From assembly GCA_007125125.1 (NCBI GenBank), contig SLDT01000049.1, forward strand, positions 1 to 50,068: a stretch of 50,068 bases of DNA, given 5' to 3'. Position 1 is the stretch's first letter. Every line of letters begins with the position of its first letter. The notes under the pieces were generated by a model. It made no database searches. It had not been told where the DNA came from and worked only from the letters and a program-made list of their open reading frames with translations. Of the stretch, positions 42,434 to 49,314 are shown in pieces. This stretch comes from Gemmatimonadota bacterium (GTDB lineage Bacteria > Gemmatimonadota > Gemmatimonadetes > Longimicrobiales > Gaopeijiaceae). Position numbers and translations under genes: made by a program.

Positions 42434-43174
42434 ATGTCCCGCTTCGATTCGAAGGTCGTAATCATGACGGGGGGGGGGAGCGGGATCGGCGCCGACGCCG
42501 CGCGCCGCTTCGCCGCCGAGGGTGCGAAGGTCGCCGTGGCTGACGTGAACCTCGAGGGTGCGCAGGGGGTCGTCGACTCGATCCGCGGGGCCGGGGGCAA
42601 GGCGATCGCCTTCGGCACGAACGTGGCCGACGAGGACGCGATCATCGAGCTCGTCGAGGGAACTGTCGAGGCATTCGGGGGGCTCGATGTCATCGTGAAC
42701 AATGCCGGTGTCGGCGAAGACCCCACACCGATCGACGAGCGCTCCCTCTCGGACTGGCAGAAGGTCATCGACGTGAACCTCACCGGTGCCTTCCTGGGCG
42801 CGAAGCATGCCGCGAAGGCCTTCAAGGCGCTCGAGCGCCCCGGGGTCATCATCAATGTCGCGTCGATCCTCGGGGTTGTCGGCTTCAAGGGAGCCCCCGC
42901 CTACACGGCCGCGAAGCACGGGCTCCTCGGTTTCACGAAGGCCACCGCCCTCGAGCTCGCGGAGTTCGGAATTCGCTGTGTCGGGGTGTCCCCCGCCTTC
43001 ATCCGGACCCCCCTGATCGAGGGCATGGAAGACGCCGTGCTCCCCCTGCATCCGATCGGGCGTCTCGGGGAGCCGAAGGATGTCTCGGATCTCATCCTCT
43101 TCCTGGCCTCGGACGAGGCCTCGTTCCTGACCGGACCCACCTACCTCGTCGACGGGGGGTACACCGCGCAGTAG
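42434..43174 (+). CDS. Short-chain dehydrogenase/reductase (SDR)
   Basis: A 246-residue classical SDR. Motifs are TGGGSGIG for NAD(P) binding (residues about 12-19), DVNLEGAQ after beta-2 (Asp favouring NAD), NNAG, the catalytic Ser in NVASILG and Tyr-Lys in YTAAKHG, and the C-terminal SFLTGPTYLVDGGYTAQ. Relatives include 3-oxoacyl-ACP reductases and glucose 1-dehydrogenases; the substrate cannot be fixed. The start is the ATG at 42434, ten bases after a strong AGGAGG; an upstream ATG at 42401 would bury that site. Confidence 0.9.
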   Translation: MSRFDSKVVIMTGGGSGIGADAARRFAAEGAKVAVADVNLEGAQGVVDSIRGAGGKAIAFGTNVADEDAIIELVEGTVEAFGGLDVIVNNAGVGEDPTPIDERSLSDWQKVIDVNLTGAFLGAKHAAKAFKALERPGVIINVASILGVVGFKGAPAYTAAKHGLLGFTKATALELAEFGIRCVGVSPAFIRTPLIEGMEDAVLPLHPIGRLGEPKDVSDLILFLASDEASFLTGPTYLVDGGYTAQ

Positions 43175-43219
43175 CCCCGGGGGGTGGACAGCGGTGCGCG
43201 GTGCCCCGACCCTTGAGGG

Positions 43220-43633
43220 GTGCCGCGCTCCGACTCCGCCCTCGTACCGACCCCGACCGGGATCGCCGCCGTTGCCCTCGGCGGCGGACTCGGCACCCTC
43301 CTGCGCGCCCTCGGGCTCGGGAGCGCGCTCGCGCTCGATCCCGCCCTGGCCCCCGTGGCGACCCTCCTGGAGAACCTCGCCGGGGCCGGCGCACTCGGGT
43401 TCCTCTCCGGCCTCTTCGTCGCCCGCGGCCGTGGCTCCCCCTACCTTCGTCTCCTCTTCACAACGGGGCTCCTCGGGTCCTTCACGACCTTCTCGACCCT
43501 CGCTCTCGACGTCCTCGTCCTGAGCCCCGCGTGGGCCCTGCTCTACCTTGCCGTCTCCCTCCTCGGGGGGCTTGGCCTCGCCCTTGCCGGGCTTCGCGCC
43601 GGGCGTCGGCTGGGGGGAGGGCAATCCGGGTGA
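43220..43633 (+). CDS. FluC (CrcB) fluoride channel subunit, first copy
   Basis: A 137-residue, four-helix CrcB/Fluc protein with GTG start and GAGGGG upstream. It has GGGLGTLLR near the N-terminus, the pore asparagine in ENLAGAGALGF and the family phenylalanine box LLGSFTTFSTLAL. Fluc channels are antiparallel dimers that let fluoride leave the cell. This copy is followed by a second through a GTGA overlap, so the channel is probably a heterodimer. No crcB fluoride riboswitch is visible upstream. Confidence 0.88.
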   Translation: MPRSDSALVPTPTGIAAVALGGGLGTLLRALGLGSALALDPALAPVATLLENLAGAGALGFLSGLFVARGRGSPYLRLLFTTGLLGSFTTFSTLALDVLVLSPAWALLYLAVSLLGGLGLALAGLRAGRRLGGGQSG

Positions 43634-44040
43634 GCACCCTCCTTCTTCTCGCCGCCATCAGCCTCGCCGGAAGCGCCGGAGCGGCTGCCCGGTACCTCCT
43701 CGACCAGACCCTCGGGCGGAGAGGTAGCCCCGGAACCCTTCCTCCCGGAACACTTGCGGTGAACCTCGCGGGGGCCTTTGCGGCGGGGCTTGCCACCGGC
43801 TGGCTCGGGGTCGATCCGGCCGGGGTCTTCTCGCCCGGTGCGCCGCTTGCCCCGATCGTCCTCGTCGGGTTCCTCGGCGCGTTCACGACCTTCTCGACCT
43901 GGATGGTCGAGACGATCGCGCTGGCCGAGGGGGGACATGGCCGTGCGGCGGCGGCGAATCTGGCTCTCACCCTCGTGGGGGGGCTTGCCCTCGCGGTTGC
44001 CGGGGTCGCGCTCGGGTCGGCCCTCGGCCCCGGGCTCTAA
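43630..44040 (+). CDS. FluC (CrcB) fluoride channel subunit, second copy
   Basis: A 136-residue paralogue starting with GTG inside the previous stop (GTGA). Motifs are AGSAGAAARYLLDQ, the pore asparagine in VNLAGAFAAGL and FLGAFTTFSTWMVE. The two copies share the four-helix layout but differ strongly elsewhere, as in known heterodimeric pairs such as those of Bacillus. Transcription probably ends in the gene-free stretch that follows. Confidence 0.88.
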   Translation: MSTLLLLAAISLAGSAGAAARYLLDQTLGRRGSPGTLPPGTLAVNLAGAFAAGLATGWLGVDPAGVFSPGAPLAPIVLVGFLGAFTTFSTWMVETIALAEGGHGRAAAANLALTLVGGLALAVAGVALGSALGPGL

Positions 44041-44500
44041 CACGTTCTCGCGCGACATCCCTGTCTCGCGCGCCCGATCCTCGTCCTCCGGTCGGCCGGG
44101 TTTTCGGCGCCACTGATCGGCGTCCCGGGGTAGGGCAATCGATGAGGGGGTGCGCCGGACACTCGCGCTGCTGGGGCCACTGCCGGCGAGGGCTTGGCTT
44201 TCCGCTGCTTTCCCAGAGGCTCGTTCCTGCGCACCCCCTCACCGATCGCCGTTCACGGGGGCCGGATTCGGCAGACCGTTCGATCGTGCCGGCGGGGGGT
44301 GCGGGCCTGCTCGACCACCGGCATTCGAGGCGGTTGCAGCAGACGCGCTACCCGCCTGCGGCGGGTGGTCGCCGGGCCCGTTGTGCTCCCAGCGTGGGGC
44401 GCTGTGCTTCTTCAATGGCCTTTTGGGTCCTCCTCCTGTAGAATGGGCCGGTCCATTCGCCGGGCGTGGTGTCCGGTGACTACAATTTGCCGGAGGAGCG
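44041..44500 (+). other. Gene-free region (460 bases) with a long inverted repeat and hairpin
   Basis: No gene is supported. It holds a 17-base inverted repeat with one mismatch (arms 44138-44154 and 44230-44246), a compact hairpin with stem ACCCGCC/GGCGGGT (44350-44366), a TAGAAT -10-like element at 44439-44444 lacking a good -35, and the AbgT ribosome site CGGAGGAG just before 44501. Confidence 0.6.
44138..44246. repeat. Long inverted repeat, possibly a small mobile-element remnant
   Basis: ATCGATGAGGGGGTGCG (44138-44154) is matched by its reverse complement at 44230-44246 with a single mismatch, and the inner flanks still show partial complementarity. The interior (75 bases) encodes nothing. 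This resembles a foldback or MITE-like element or a structured RNA; neither is proved. Confidence 0.55.
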
Positions 44501-46087
44501 ATGTCGTCGATCAGCTACGAGGAGACTGCCCAGCGCGGATGGTTCACCCGCTTCCTGGACGTGGTGGAGCGGCTGGGGAACCTCCTTCCCCATCCCGTCA
44601 CCCTCTTTGCCCTCTTTGCTCTCGGGGTGGTCGTGATCTCGGGGGTGGCGGGGTGGTTCGAGCTCTCGGTGATCGATCCGCGCCCGGAGGGGGCGAGAGG
44701 CCGGAGTCCGACAGGAGAGATCGAGGCGATCAGCCTCATGAATGGCGACGGACTGCGGCGCATCGTCGAGAACCTCGTCACGAACTTCACCGGTTTCGTG
44801 CCCCTCGGAACGGTGCTCGTAGCGCTCCTCGGGGTGGGGGTGGCCGAGCGCTCGGGGCTGCTCTCGGCGATGATTCGTGCCGTCGTGCTCAAGTCGCCCC
44901 CGCAGCTCGTGACGGGGGCGGTGGTCTTTGCGGGGGTGGTGTCGAACACGGCCTCGGAGATGGGCTACGTCGTGCTGATCCCCCTGGCGGCGGTGATCTT
45001 CCACGCACTGGGGCGTCACCCTCTGGCCGGGCTCGCGGCGGCCTTCGCGGGGGTCTCGGCGGGGTACAGCGCGAACCTCCTGATCGGCACGGTCGACCCG
45101 CTCCTGGCCGGGATCACGGAGGAGGCGGCGCAACTCATCGACCCCGACTACCTCGTGCACCCTGCGGTGAACTGGTACTTCATGATCGTGAGCACCTTCG
45201 TCGTGACGGCGGTGGGGTGGTGGGTCACGGCGCGGATCGTCGAGCCGAAGCTCGGGGAGTACGATGACACGAACGCCGACCACGAGGCGATCGGGGAGCA
45301 GACGACAGACCCTCTCACGCGCGACGAGGTGCGGGGGCTCTGGTGGGCCGGGGCTGCGACGCTTGCGCTGACGGGGCTGCTCCTGCTCGCAGTCGTGCCG
45401 GAGTGGGGGGTGCTGCGGAACCCGGAGACGGGCGATGTCCTGAACTCGCCCTTCCTGAGGGGGATGGTGACCCTGATCTTCATCTTCTTCCTCGTGCCCG
45501 GGTTCGTGTACGGATGGGTGACCGGGACGATGCGCTCGGACCGCGAGGTGGTCGAGGGGATGGCGGCGGCGATGAGCTCGATGGGGCTCTACATCGTTCT
45601 CGTCTTCTTCGCCGCGCAGTTCGTGGCCTTCTTCGGGTGGACGAACCTCGGGGGGATCACCGCCGTCGTGGGGGCCGACGTGCTGGAGCGGATCGGGCTC
45701 ACCGGGCCCCTCGTGTTCGTGCCATTCATTCTCATGTGCGGCCTCGTGAACCTCTCGCTCGGGAGTGCCTCGGCGCAGTGGGCGATCACCGCGCCCATCT
45801 TCGTGCCCATGCTCATGCTCATCGGGTATTCCCCGGAGGTGATTCAGGCCGCGTACCGGATCGGGGACTCGACGACGAACATCATCACCCCGATGATGAG
45901 CTACTTCGGCCTCATCCTTGCCTTCGCGGCCCGATATGACAAGAAGCTCGGAATCGGGACGCTCGTGGCGATCATGCTGCCCTATTCCCTCTTCTTCCTC
46001 GTCTTCTGGGTGGCGACCTTCTATCTCTGGGTCTTCGGGCTCGGGCTCCCGGTGGGTCCGGCGGCTCCGACCTTCTACGGGATCTGA
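44501..46087 (+). CDS. AbgT-family transporter
   Basis: A 528-residue membrane protein of the AbgT family (p-aminobenzoyl-glutamate importer / drug exporter fold). Family signatures are FLDVVERLGNLLPHPVTLF, GVGVAERSGLLSAMIR, VSNTASEMGYVVLIPLAA, the re-entrant hairpin GYSANLLIGTVDPLLAGITE, and IGDSTTNIITPMMSYFGLIL. Homologues have been proposed either to take up p-aminobenzoyl-glutamate or to export sulfonamides; the direction here is unknown. A strong GGAGGAG ribosome site precedes the ATG. Confidence 0.92.
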   Translation: MSSISYEETAQRGWFTRFLDVVERLGNLLPHPVTLFALFALGVVVISGVAGWFELSVIDPRPEGARGRSPTGEIEAISLMNGDGLRRIVENLVTNFTGFVPLGTVLVALLGVGVAERSGLLSAMIRAVVLKSPPQLVTGAVVFAGVVSNTASEMGYVVLIPLAAVIFHALGRHPLAGLAAAFAGVSAGYSANLLIGTVDPLLAGITEEAAQLIDPDYLVHPAVNWYFMIVSTFVVTAVGWWVTARIVEPKLGEYDDTNADHEAIGEQTTDPLTRDEVRGLWWAGAATLALTGLLLLAVVPEWGVLRNPETGDVLNSPFLRGMVTLIFIFFLVPGFVYGWVTGTMRSDREVVEGMAAAMSSMGLYIVLVFFAAQFVAFFGWTNLGGITAVVGADVLERIGLTGPLVFVPFILMCGLVNLSLGSASAQWAITAPIFVPMLMLIGYSPEVIQAAYRIGDSTTNIITPMMSYFGLILAFAARYDKKLGIGTLVAIMLPYSLFFLVFWVATFYLWVFGLGLPVGPAAPTFYGI

Positions 46088-46103
46088 GGAAGAGGTTCGA
46101 GCG

Positions 46104-47126
46104 ATGCGCGGTGAGGTGGACGGCGAACGGGCCGGGTCAGGCGGCGGGGCCGAGGGCGCGGCCGGTGGCACCGTCGGGGGCGGCGGTGCGGCCCCGGGGA
46201 TTGCCGCTCCGGGCTTCCGGCTTTCGGCCGGCACGCGGCCCGGGCGCGTGCGCCTCCAGGTGTCCGACCTCGAGCGGTCGTTCCGGTGGTACCGCGAGGT
46301 GCTTGGCCTCGCGCTCCTCGATGAAGGCGAGGGCCGGGCGGCGCTCGGTGCGCCGGGCGGAGTGGAGCCCCTCATCGAACTCCTCGAGCGCCCCGGAGCG
46401 CGCCCCGTTCCCCCGCGCGGGCACCTCGGACTCTTCCACCTGGCGATCCTGCTGCCCGCCCGTCACCACCTTGGCCGTTTCGCCGCCCACCTCGTGGAGC
46501 GGGAAGAGAGGGTCGGCGCCTCGGACCACCTCGTCAGCGAGGCCTTCTACCTTCACGATCCTGACGGACTCGGGATCGAGGTCTACGCCGACCGGCCGCG
46601 GTCGGCCTGGCGCGCGCGGGGGCGGGAGATCATCATGGCCACGCAACCCCTCGACCTCGACGCGCTTCTGCGCTCGGGTGAGGGGGGGCGGTGGGCAGGA
46701 GCGCCCGAGGGGACCGTCGTCGGGCACCTGCACCTGCGGGTCGGGGGGCTCGACGGGGCCGAGGCCTTCTACCACCGCGCGCTCGGGCTCGACAAGGTCG
46801 TCTGGAGCTATCCCGGGGCCCTCTTCATGTCAGCCGGGGGGTACCACCACCACCTCGGGGTGAACCGCTGGGCCGGGCCGGTGCCCCCCGCGGCCGAGGA
46901 CGAGGCCCGCCTCCTCGAGTGGGAGCTCGTCGCGCCTGCCTCCGACCTCGACCTCGACCAGCTCGCGACGAGCCTGGAGCAGGCTGGCGCCCCCGTCGAG
47001 ACCGGGGGTCCCGGTGGCAACGGCCCCGGCGAGGGCGGGCTCGCCGGCGAACCCGCCGCTGCCGACCCCCATCTCCTCACCCGGGACCCGTGGGGCACCG
47101 CGCTCCGGGTCCGGGTCACGGGGTAG
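46104..47126 (+). CDS. Two-domain VOC-superfamily protein (CatE-like)
   Basis: A 340-residue protein beginning with about 40 Gly/Ala-rich residues. The first vicinal-oxygen-chelate domain (about 45-180) runs RVRLQVSDLERSFRWYREVL, GLFHLAILLPARHH and YLHDPDGLGIEVYADRP. The second (about 195-340) runs GHLHLRVGGLDGAEAFYHRA, SAGGYHHHLGVNRWAG and DPWGTALRVRV. The His and Glu pattern matches CatE-like putative catechol 2,3-dioxygenases, but ring cleavage is not demonstrated. An insertion rich in Gly and Pro lies before the last strand. It follows the AbgT gene by 16 bases. Confidence 0.82.
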   Translation: MRGEVDGERAGSGGGAEGAAGGTVGGGGAAPGIAAPGFRLSAGTRPGRVRLQVSDLERSFRWYREVLGLALLDEGEGRAALGAPGGVEPLIELLERPGARPVPPRGHLGLFHLAILLPARHHLGRFAAHLVEREERVGASDHLVSEAFYLHDPDGLGIEVYADRPRSAWRARGREIIMATQPLDLDALLRSGEGGRWAGAPEGTVVGHLHLRVGGLDGAEAFYHRALGLDKVVWSYPGALFMSAGGYHHHLGVNRWAGPVPPAAEDEARLLEWELVAPASDLDLDQLATSLEQAGAPVETGGPGGNGPGEGGLAGEPAAADPHLLTRDPWGTALRVRVTG

Positions 47127-47296
47127 GCGGCGTTTCGTCCGCGCCCACTCGCAGCGAGTCGGGCTCGATGAAGACTCGTGGTCGGCCGAGAGATGGCGGA
47201 TGGCGCGCGCGGAGGCGCGCGCCCCTTGTCCGTCCCCAACCGATCCCGCAACCCGGGATGCATAGGTGCGGCGCGCAGCGCCGCTCCACCAATCCC

Positions 47297-47368
47297 GGAG
47301 GTGCGGCCGGCGGTGGAGGTGCGGCCGGCGGTGGAGGTGCGGCCGGGTGCGGAGGTGCGGTCGGGTGC
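47297..47368 (+). repeat. Four tandem copies of an 18-base unit
   Basis: Copies start at 47297, 47315, 47333 and 47351 and read GGAGGTGCGGCCGGCGGT (twice, identical), then two variants with GGGTGC ends. The exact 18-base period and identical first copies suggest a recently expanded minisatellite. Confidence 0.85.
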
Positions 47369-47413
47369 GCCCGGACCGATCGGAGGAAACGTTTGCTCAC
47401 GTTCCGCCGCAGC

Positions 47414-47585
47414 GACGGAAACGTCTGCGTCCGCGTCGGCCGCGCCATCGAAGGCAGACGTTTGAGGCGGAAATCGACGGAAATGTCTGCGTCCGCTGAG
47501 TCCCGCAACATCGAAAGCAGACACTTGAGGCGGAAATCGACGGATTCGTCTGCGTTCGTTTCCCGGAGGTGCGCGAACGCAGACG
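47414..47585 (+). repeat. Three related units of about 63 bases, each an inverted repeat
   Basis: Units start at 47414, 47476 and 47539. Arms are AAACGTCTGC (47419-47428) with GCAGACGTTT (47454-47463), perfect; AAATGTCTGC (47481-47490) with GCAGACACTT (47517-47526), one mismatch; and CGTCTGCGTTCG (47547-47558) with CGAACGCAGACG (47574-47585), perfect over 12 bases. An identical 18-base segment GAGGCGGAAATCGACGGA (47464-47481, 47527-47544) joins the units. Loops vary while arms are kept. Confidence 0.8.
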
Positions 47586-47691
47586 TTTTCGGCGCGCTGG
47601 ACGCGCCACCGGCCGCCTGCGCCGACAGGGGCGGATCGCGCAGCCGGCGGTGGGGCTGCAGCCCGGTGCGGAGCTGCGCCCCGGCCGCTGC

Positions 47692-47721
47692 TTGCTCCGC
47701 GGCACCCTTCGCCCGTACCTT
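47692..47721 (+). promoter_or_regulatory. Candidate promoter for the amidase gene
   Basis: TTGCTC (47692-47697) and TACCTT (47716-47721) are 18 bases apart, 84 bases before the amidase ATG. Confidence 0.4.
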
Positions 47722-47805
47722 GTCGGCGCTGGCGGGGTGGGCCCTTCCGGGCCACCCGCTGCCCGGTGCACAGCCATCTACCCTTCGACGGGGGAGTCCT
47801 CACCG

Positions 47806-48522
47806 ATGCGCCATGGTCCGACCCCGGCCGCGCCCACCGCCGCGCCCACCGCCGCGGCACCCCTCCTCCGCGCCCGTGTGCCCCTCACCGCGGCCCACGC
47901 CCTCACCGCACTCCTCGCCCTCACCGCACTCCTCGCCCTCACCGCGGCCGCGCTCCTCTCCGCACCCGCCTCCCTCGCCGCGCAGGAGCGCCCGATCATC
48001 ATGATCGACGCGGGCCACGGGGGCGACGACCCCGGCGTCGTCGAGGGGGAGCTCCTCGAGAAGGACCTGGTCCTCCGGATCGCCTTCGCCGTCGCCTCCG
48101 AGTTCGTCCGGGCCGGCCACGACGTGCGCTTCACCCGGACCGGCGACTACGCCGTCGCCTGGAACGACCGGCGCGCACAGGCCGAGGAGGTCGGCGCGGC
48201 CCTCCTCATCATGCTCCACATCAACCGGAACGACGACCCGACCCGCCACGGGGCCGAGGTCTACTTCAGCGAGGAGCTCCCCGCCAGCCGGCGCGCCGCC
48301 GCGGCCTTCGGCGAGGCCTTCGCCGCCGAGGAGATCGCGGTGCTCGTCGACCCGCGCCCCTTCCCCTTCCTCCAGTCTCCGGAGGTCCCGACCGTCATGC
48401 TCGAGGTCGGATTCCTCACGAACCCCGTCGAGCGCCGGCTCCTCGTCTCGGAGAGCTATCACCACGAACTCGGCCGGCTCTTCGTCCGCGCGACGGAGGC
48501 GCTCCTCACCCCAACGCGATAG
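47806..48522 (+). CDS. N-acetylmuramoyl-L-alanine amidase (Amidase_3)
   Basis: A 238-residue exported amidase that cleaves the bond between MurNAc and the stem peptide of peptidoglycan. The long Ala-rich signal includes two identical 18-base repeats (47902-47919, 47920-47937) giving LTALLALTALLA, and ends SLAAQ. The catalytic domain has the zinc ligands His71 (IDAGHGGDDPG), Glu85 (LLEKDLVLRIA) and His138 (IMLHINRN), and the late glutamate in MLEVGFLTNP. No binding domain is attached. It starts a short run of envelope-related genes. Confidence 0.9.
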   Translation: MRHGPTPAAPTAAPTAAAPLLRARVPLTAAHALTALLALTALLALTAAALLSAPASLAAQERPIIMIDAGHGGDDPGVVEGELLEKDLVLRIAFAVASEFVRAGHDVRFTRTGDYAVAWNDRRAQAEEVGAALLIMLHINRNDDPTRHGAEVYFSEELPASRRAAAAFGEAFAAEEIAVLVDPRPFPFLQSPEVPTVMLEVGFLTNPVERRLLVSESYHHELGRLFVRATEALLTPTR

Positions 48523-48544
48523 ACCCCAGCCGCGAGGCACCCCC

Positions 48545-49213
48545 ATGAAGATCGCCATCCTCGGAACCGGAATCGTCGGTCGCACCCTCGGCTCGGCCCT
48601 CGTCGACGCGGGGCACGAGGTCCACCTCGGCTCCCGAAGCGCCGACCACGAGGGCGCCCGCCTCTGGGCCGCCACCTCGGGCGAGCGCGGGCACGCCGGA
48701 ACCTTCGCCGAGGCCCTCGCCTTCACCGACGAGGTCGTCCTCAACTGCACCGCCGGCACCGCCTCGCTCGAGGCCGTGCGGATGGCCGGGATCGACGCCT
48801 TCGAGGAGCGGCTCGTCCTCGACGTCGCGAACCCCCTCGACTTCTCGGGCGGGATGCCCCCCCGGATCACGACCGGCGCCGGAGGCGAGTCCCTCGGCGA
48901 GCAACTGCAGGCGCTCCTCCCGATGGCCCGCATCGTGAAGGTGCTCAACACCGTGAACTCCGACCTCATGGTCGAACCCGACCTCGTCCCGGGCGGCCAC
49001 CACCTCTTCATCTGCGGCGACAGCGACGAGGCGAAGGAGCGAGCCCGGCACCTCCTCTCTGAGTGGTTTGGCTGGCACGCCGAGCAATTCCTCGACCTCG
49101 GCGGAATCCGCGCCGCCCGGGGCACCGAGGCCTACGTCGCCTTCTGGATCACCGTGATGCAGGCGCTCGGCACCCCGCACTTCAGCGTCGAGGTTCATCA
49201 GGCGGAGGGATGA
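48545..49213 (+). CDS. NAD(P)-binding reductase of the F420:NADP oxidoreductase-like family
   Basis: A 222-residue Rossmann protein: MKIAILGTGIVGRTLGSALV with GxGxxG, then HEVHLGSRSADH (Ser-Arg suggests NADP), VVLNCTAGTASLEAVR, LVLDVANPLDFSGGMPP and RIVKVLNTVNSDLM. It is of the F420-dependent NADP reductase / YfiR-like predicted dinucleotide-binding group. F420 use is not established and no F420 biosynthesis gene is nearby. It follows the amidase by 22 bases. Confidence 0.82.
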   Translation: MKIAILGTGIVGRTLGSALVDAGHEVHLGSRSADHEGARLWAATSGERGHAGTFAEALAFTDEVVLNCTAGTASLEAVRMAGIDAFEERLVLDVANPLDFSGGMPPRITTGAGGESLGEQLQALLPMARIVKVLNTVNSDLMVEPDLVPGGHHLFICGDSDEAKERARHLLSEWFGWHAEQFLDLGGIRAARGTEAYVAFWITVMQALGTPHFSVEVHQAEG

Positions 49214-49240
49214 CCCGGGGCGTTGCGCCCTCAGGGGGGC

Positions 49241-49269
49241 TTGCAAAGGACCGCTTCTTGCTGTAATAC
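49241..49269 (+). promoter_or_regulatory. Sigma70-like promoter for the transglycosylase-like gene
   Basis: TTGCAA (49241-49246) and TAATAC (49264-49269) are exactly 17 bases apart, 45 bases before the ATG at 49315. This is the best -10 in the window. A small GGGCG/CGCCC hairpin at about 49218-49230 just before it may end the upstream transcript. Confidence 0.65.
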
Positions 49270-49314
49270 AAGAGTGAAGCTGCAGCGAGCACCCCACCCC
49301 CTTCAGGAGTCCTC

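Larger units (their letters stand above)
47127..47805 (+). other. Gene-free region (679 bases) with tandem repeats and structured repeats
   Basis: No gene is supported, although frames on both strands stay open because of the GC content and repeats. It contains an 18-base tandem repeat (47297-47368), three related hairpin units with GTCTGC/GCAGAC arms (47414-47585) and, near its end, a candidate promoter for the amidase (47692-47721). Confidence 0.65.

Noticed and set aside
43175-43219. Fluoride riboswitch before the fluC pair
   Set aside because: The gap is only 45 bases and lacks the conserved pseudoknot sequence pattern I know for the crcB motif.
47414-47585. CRISPR array
   Set aside because: Only three units, each internally symmetric, with related rather than unique 'spacers', and no cas genes.
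47127-47805. Open frames through the repeat region that would extend the VOC or amidase genes
   Set aside because: The VOC gene has a proper stop at 47126; the frames translate repeats into low-complexity peptide and differ between strands.
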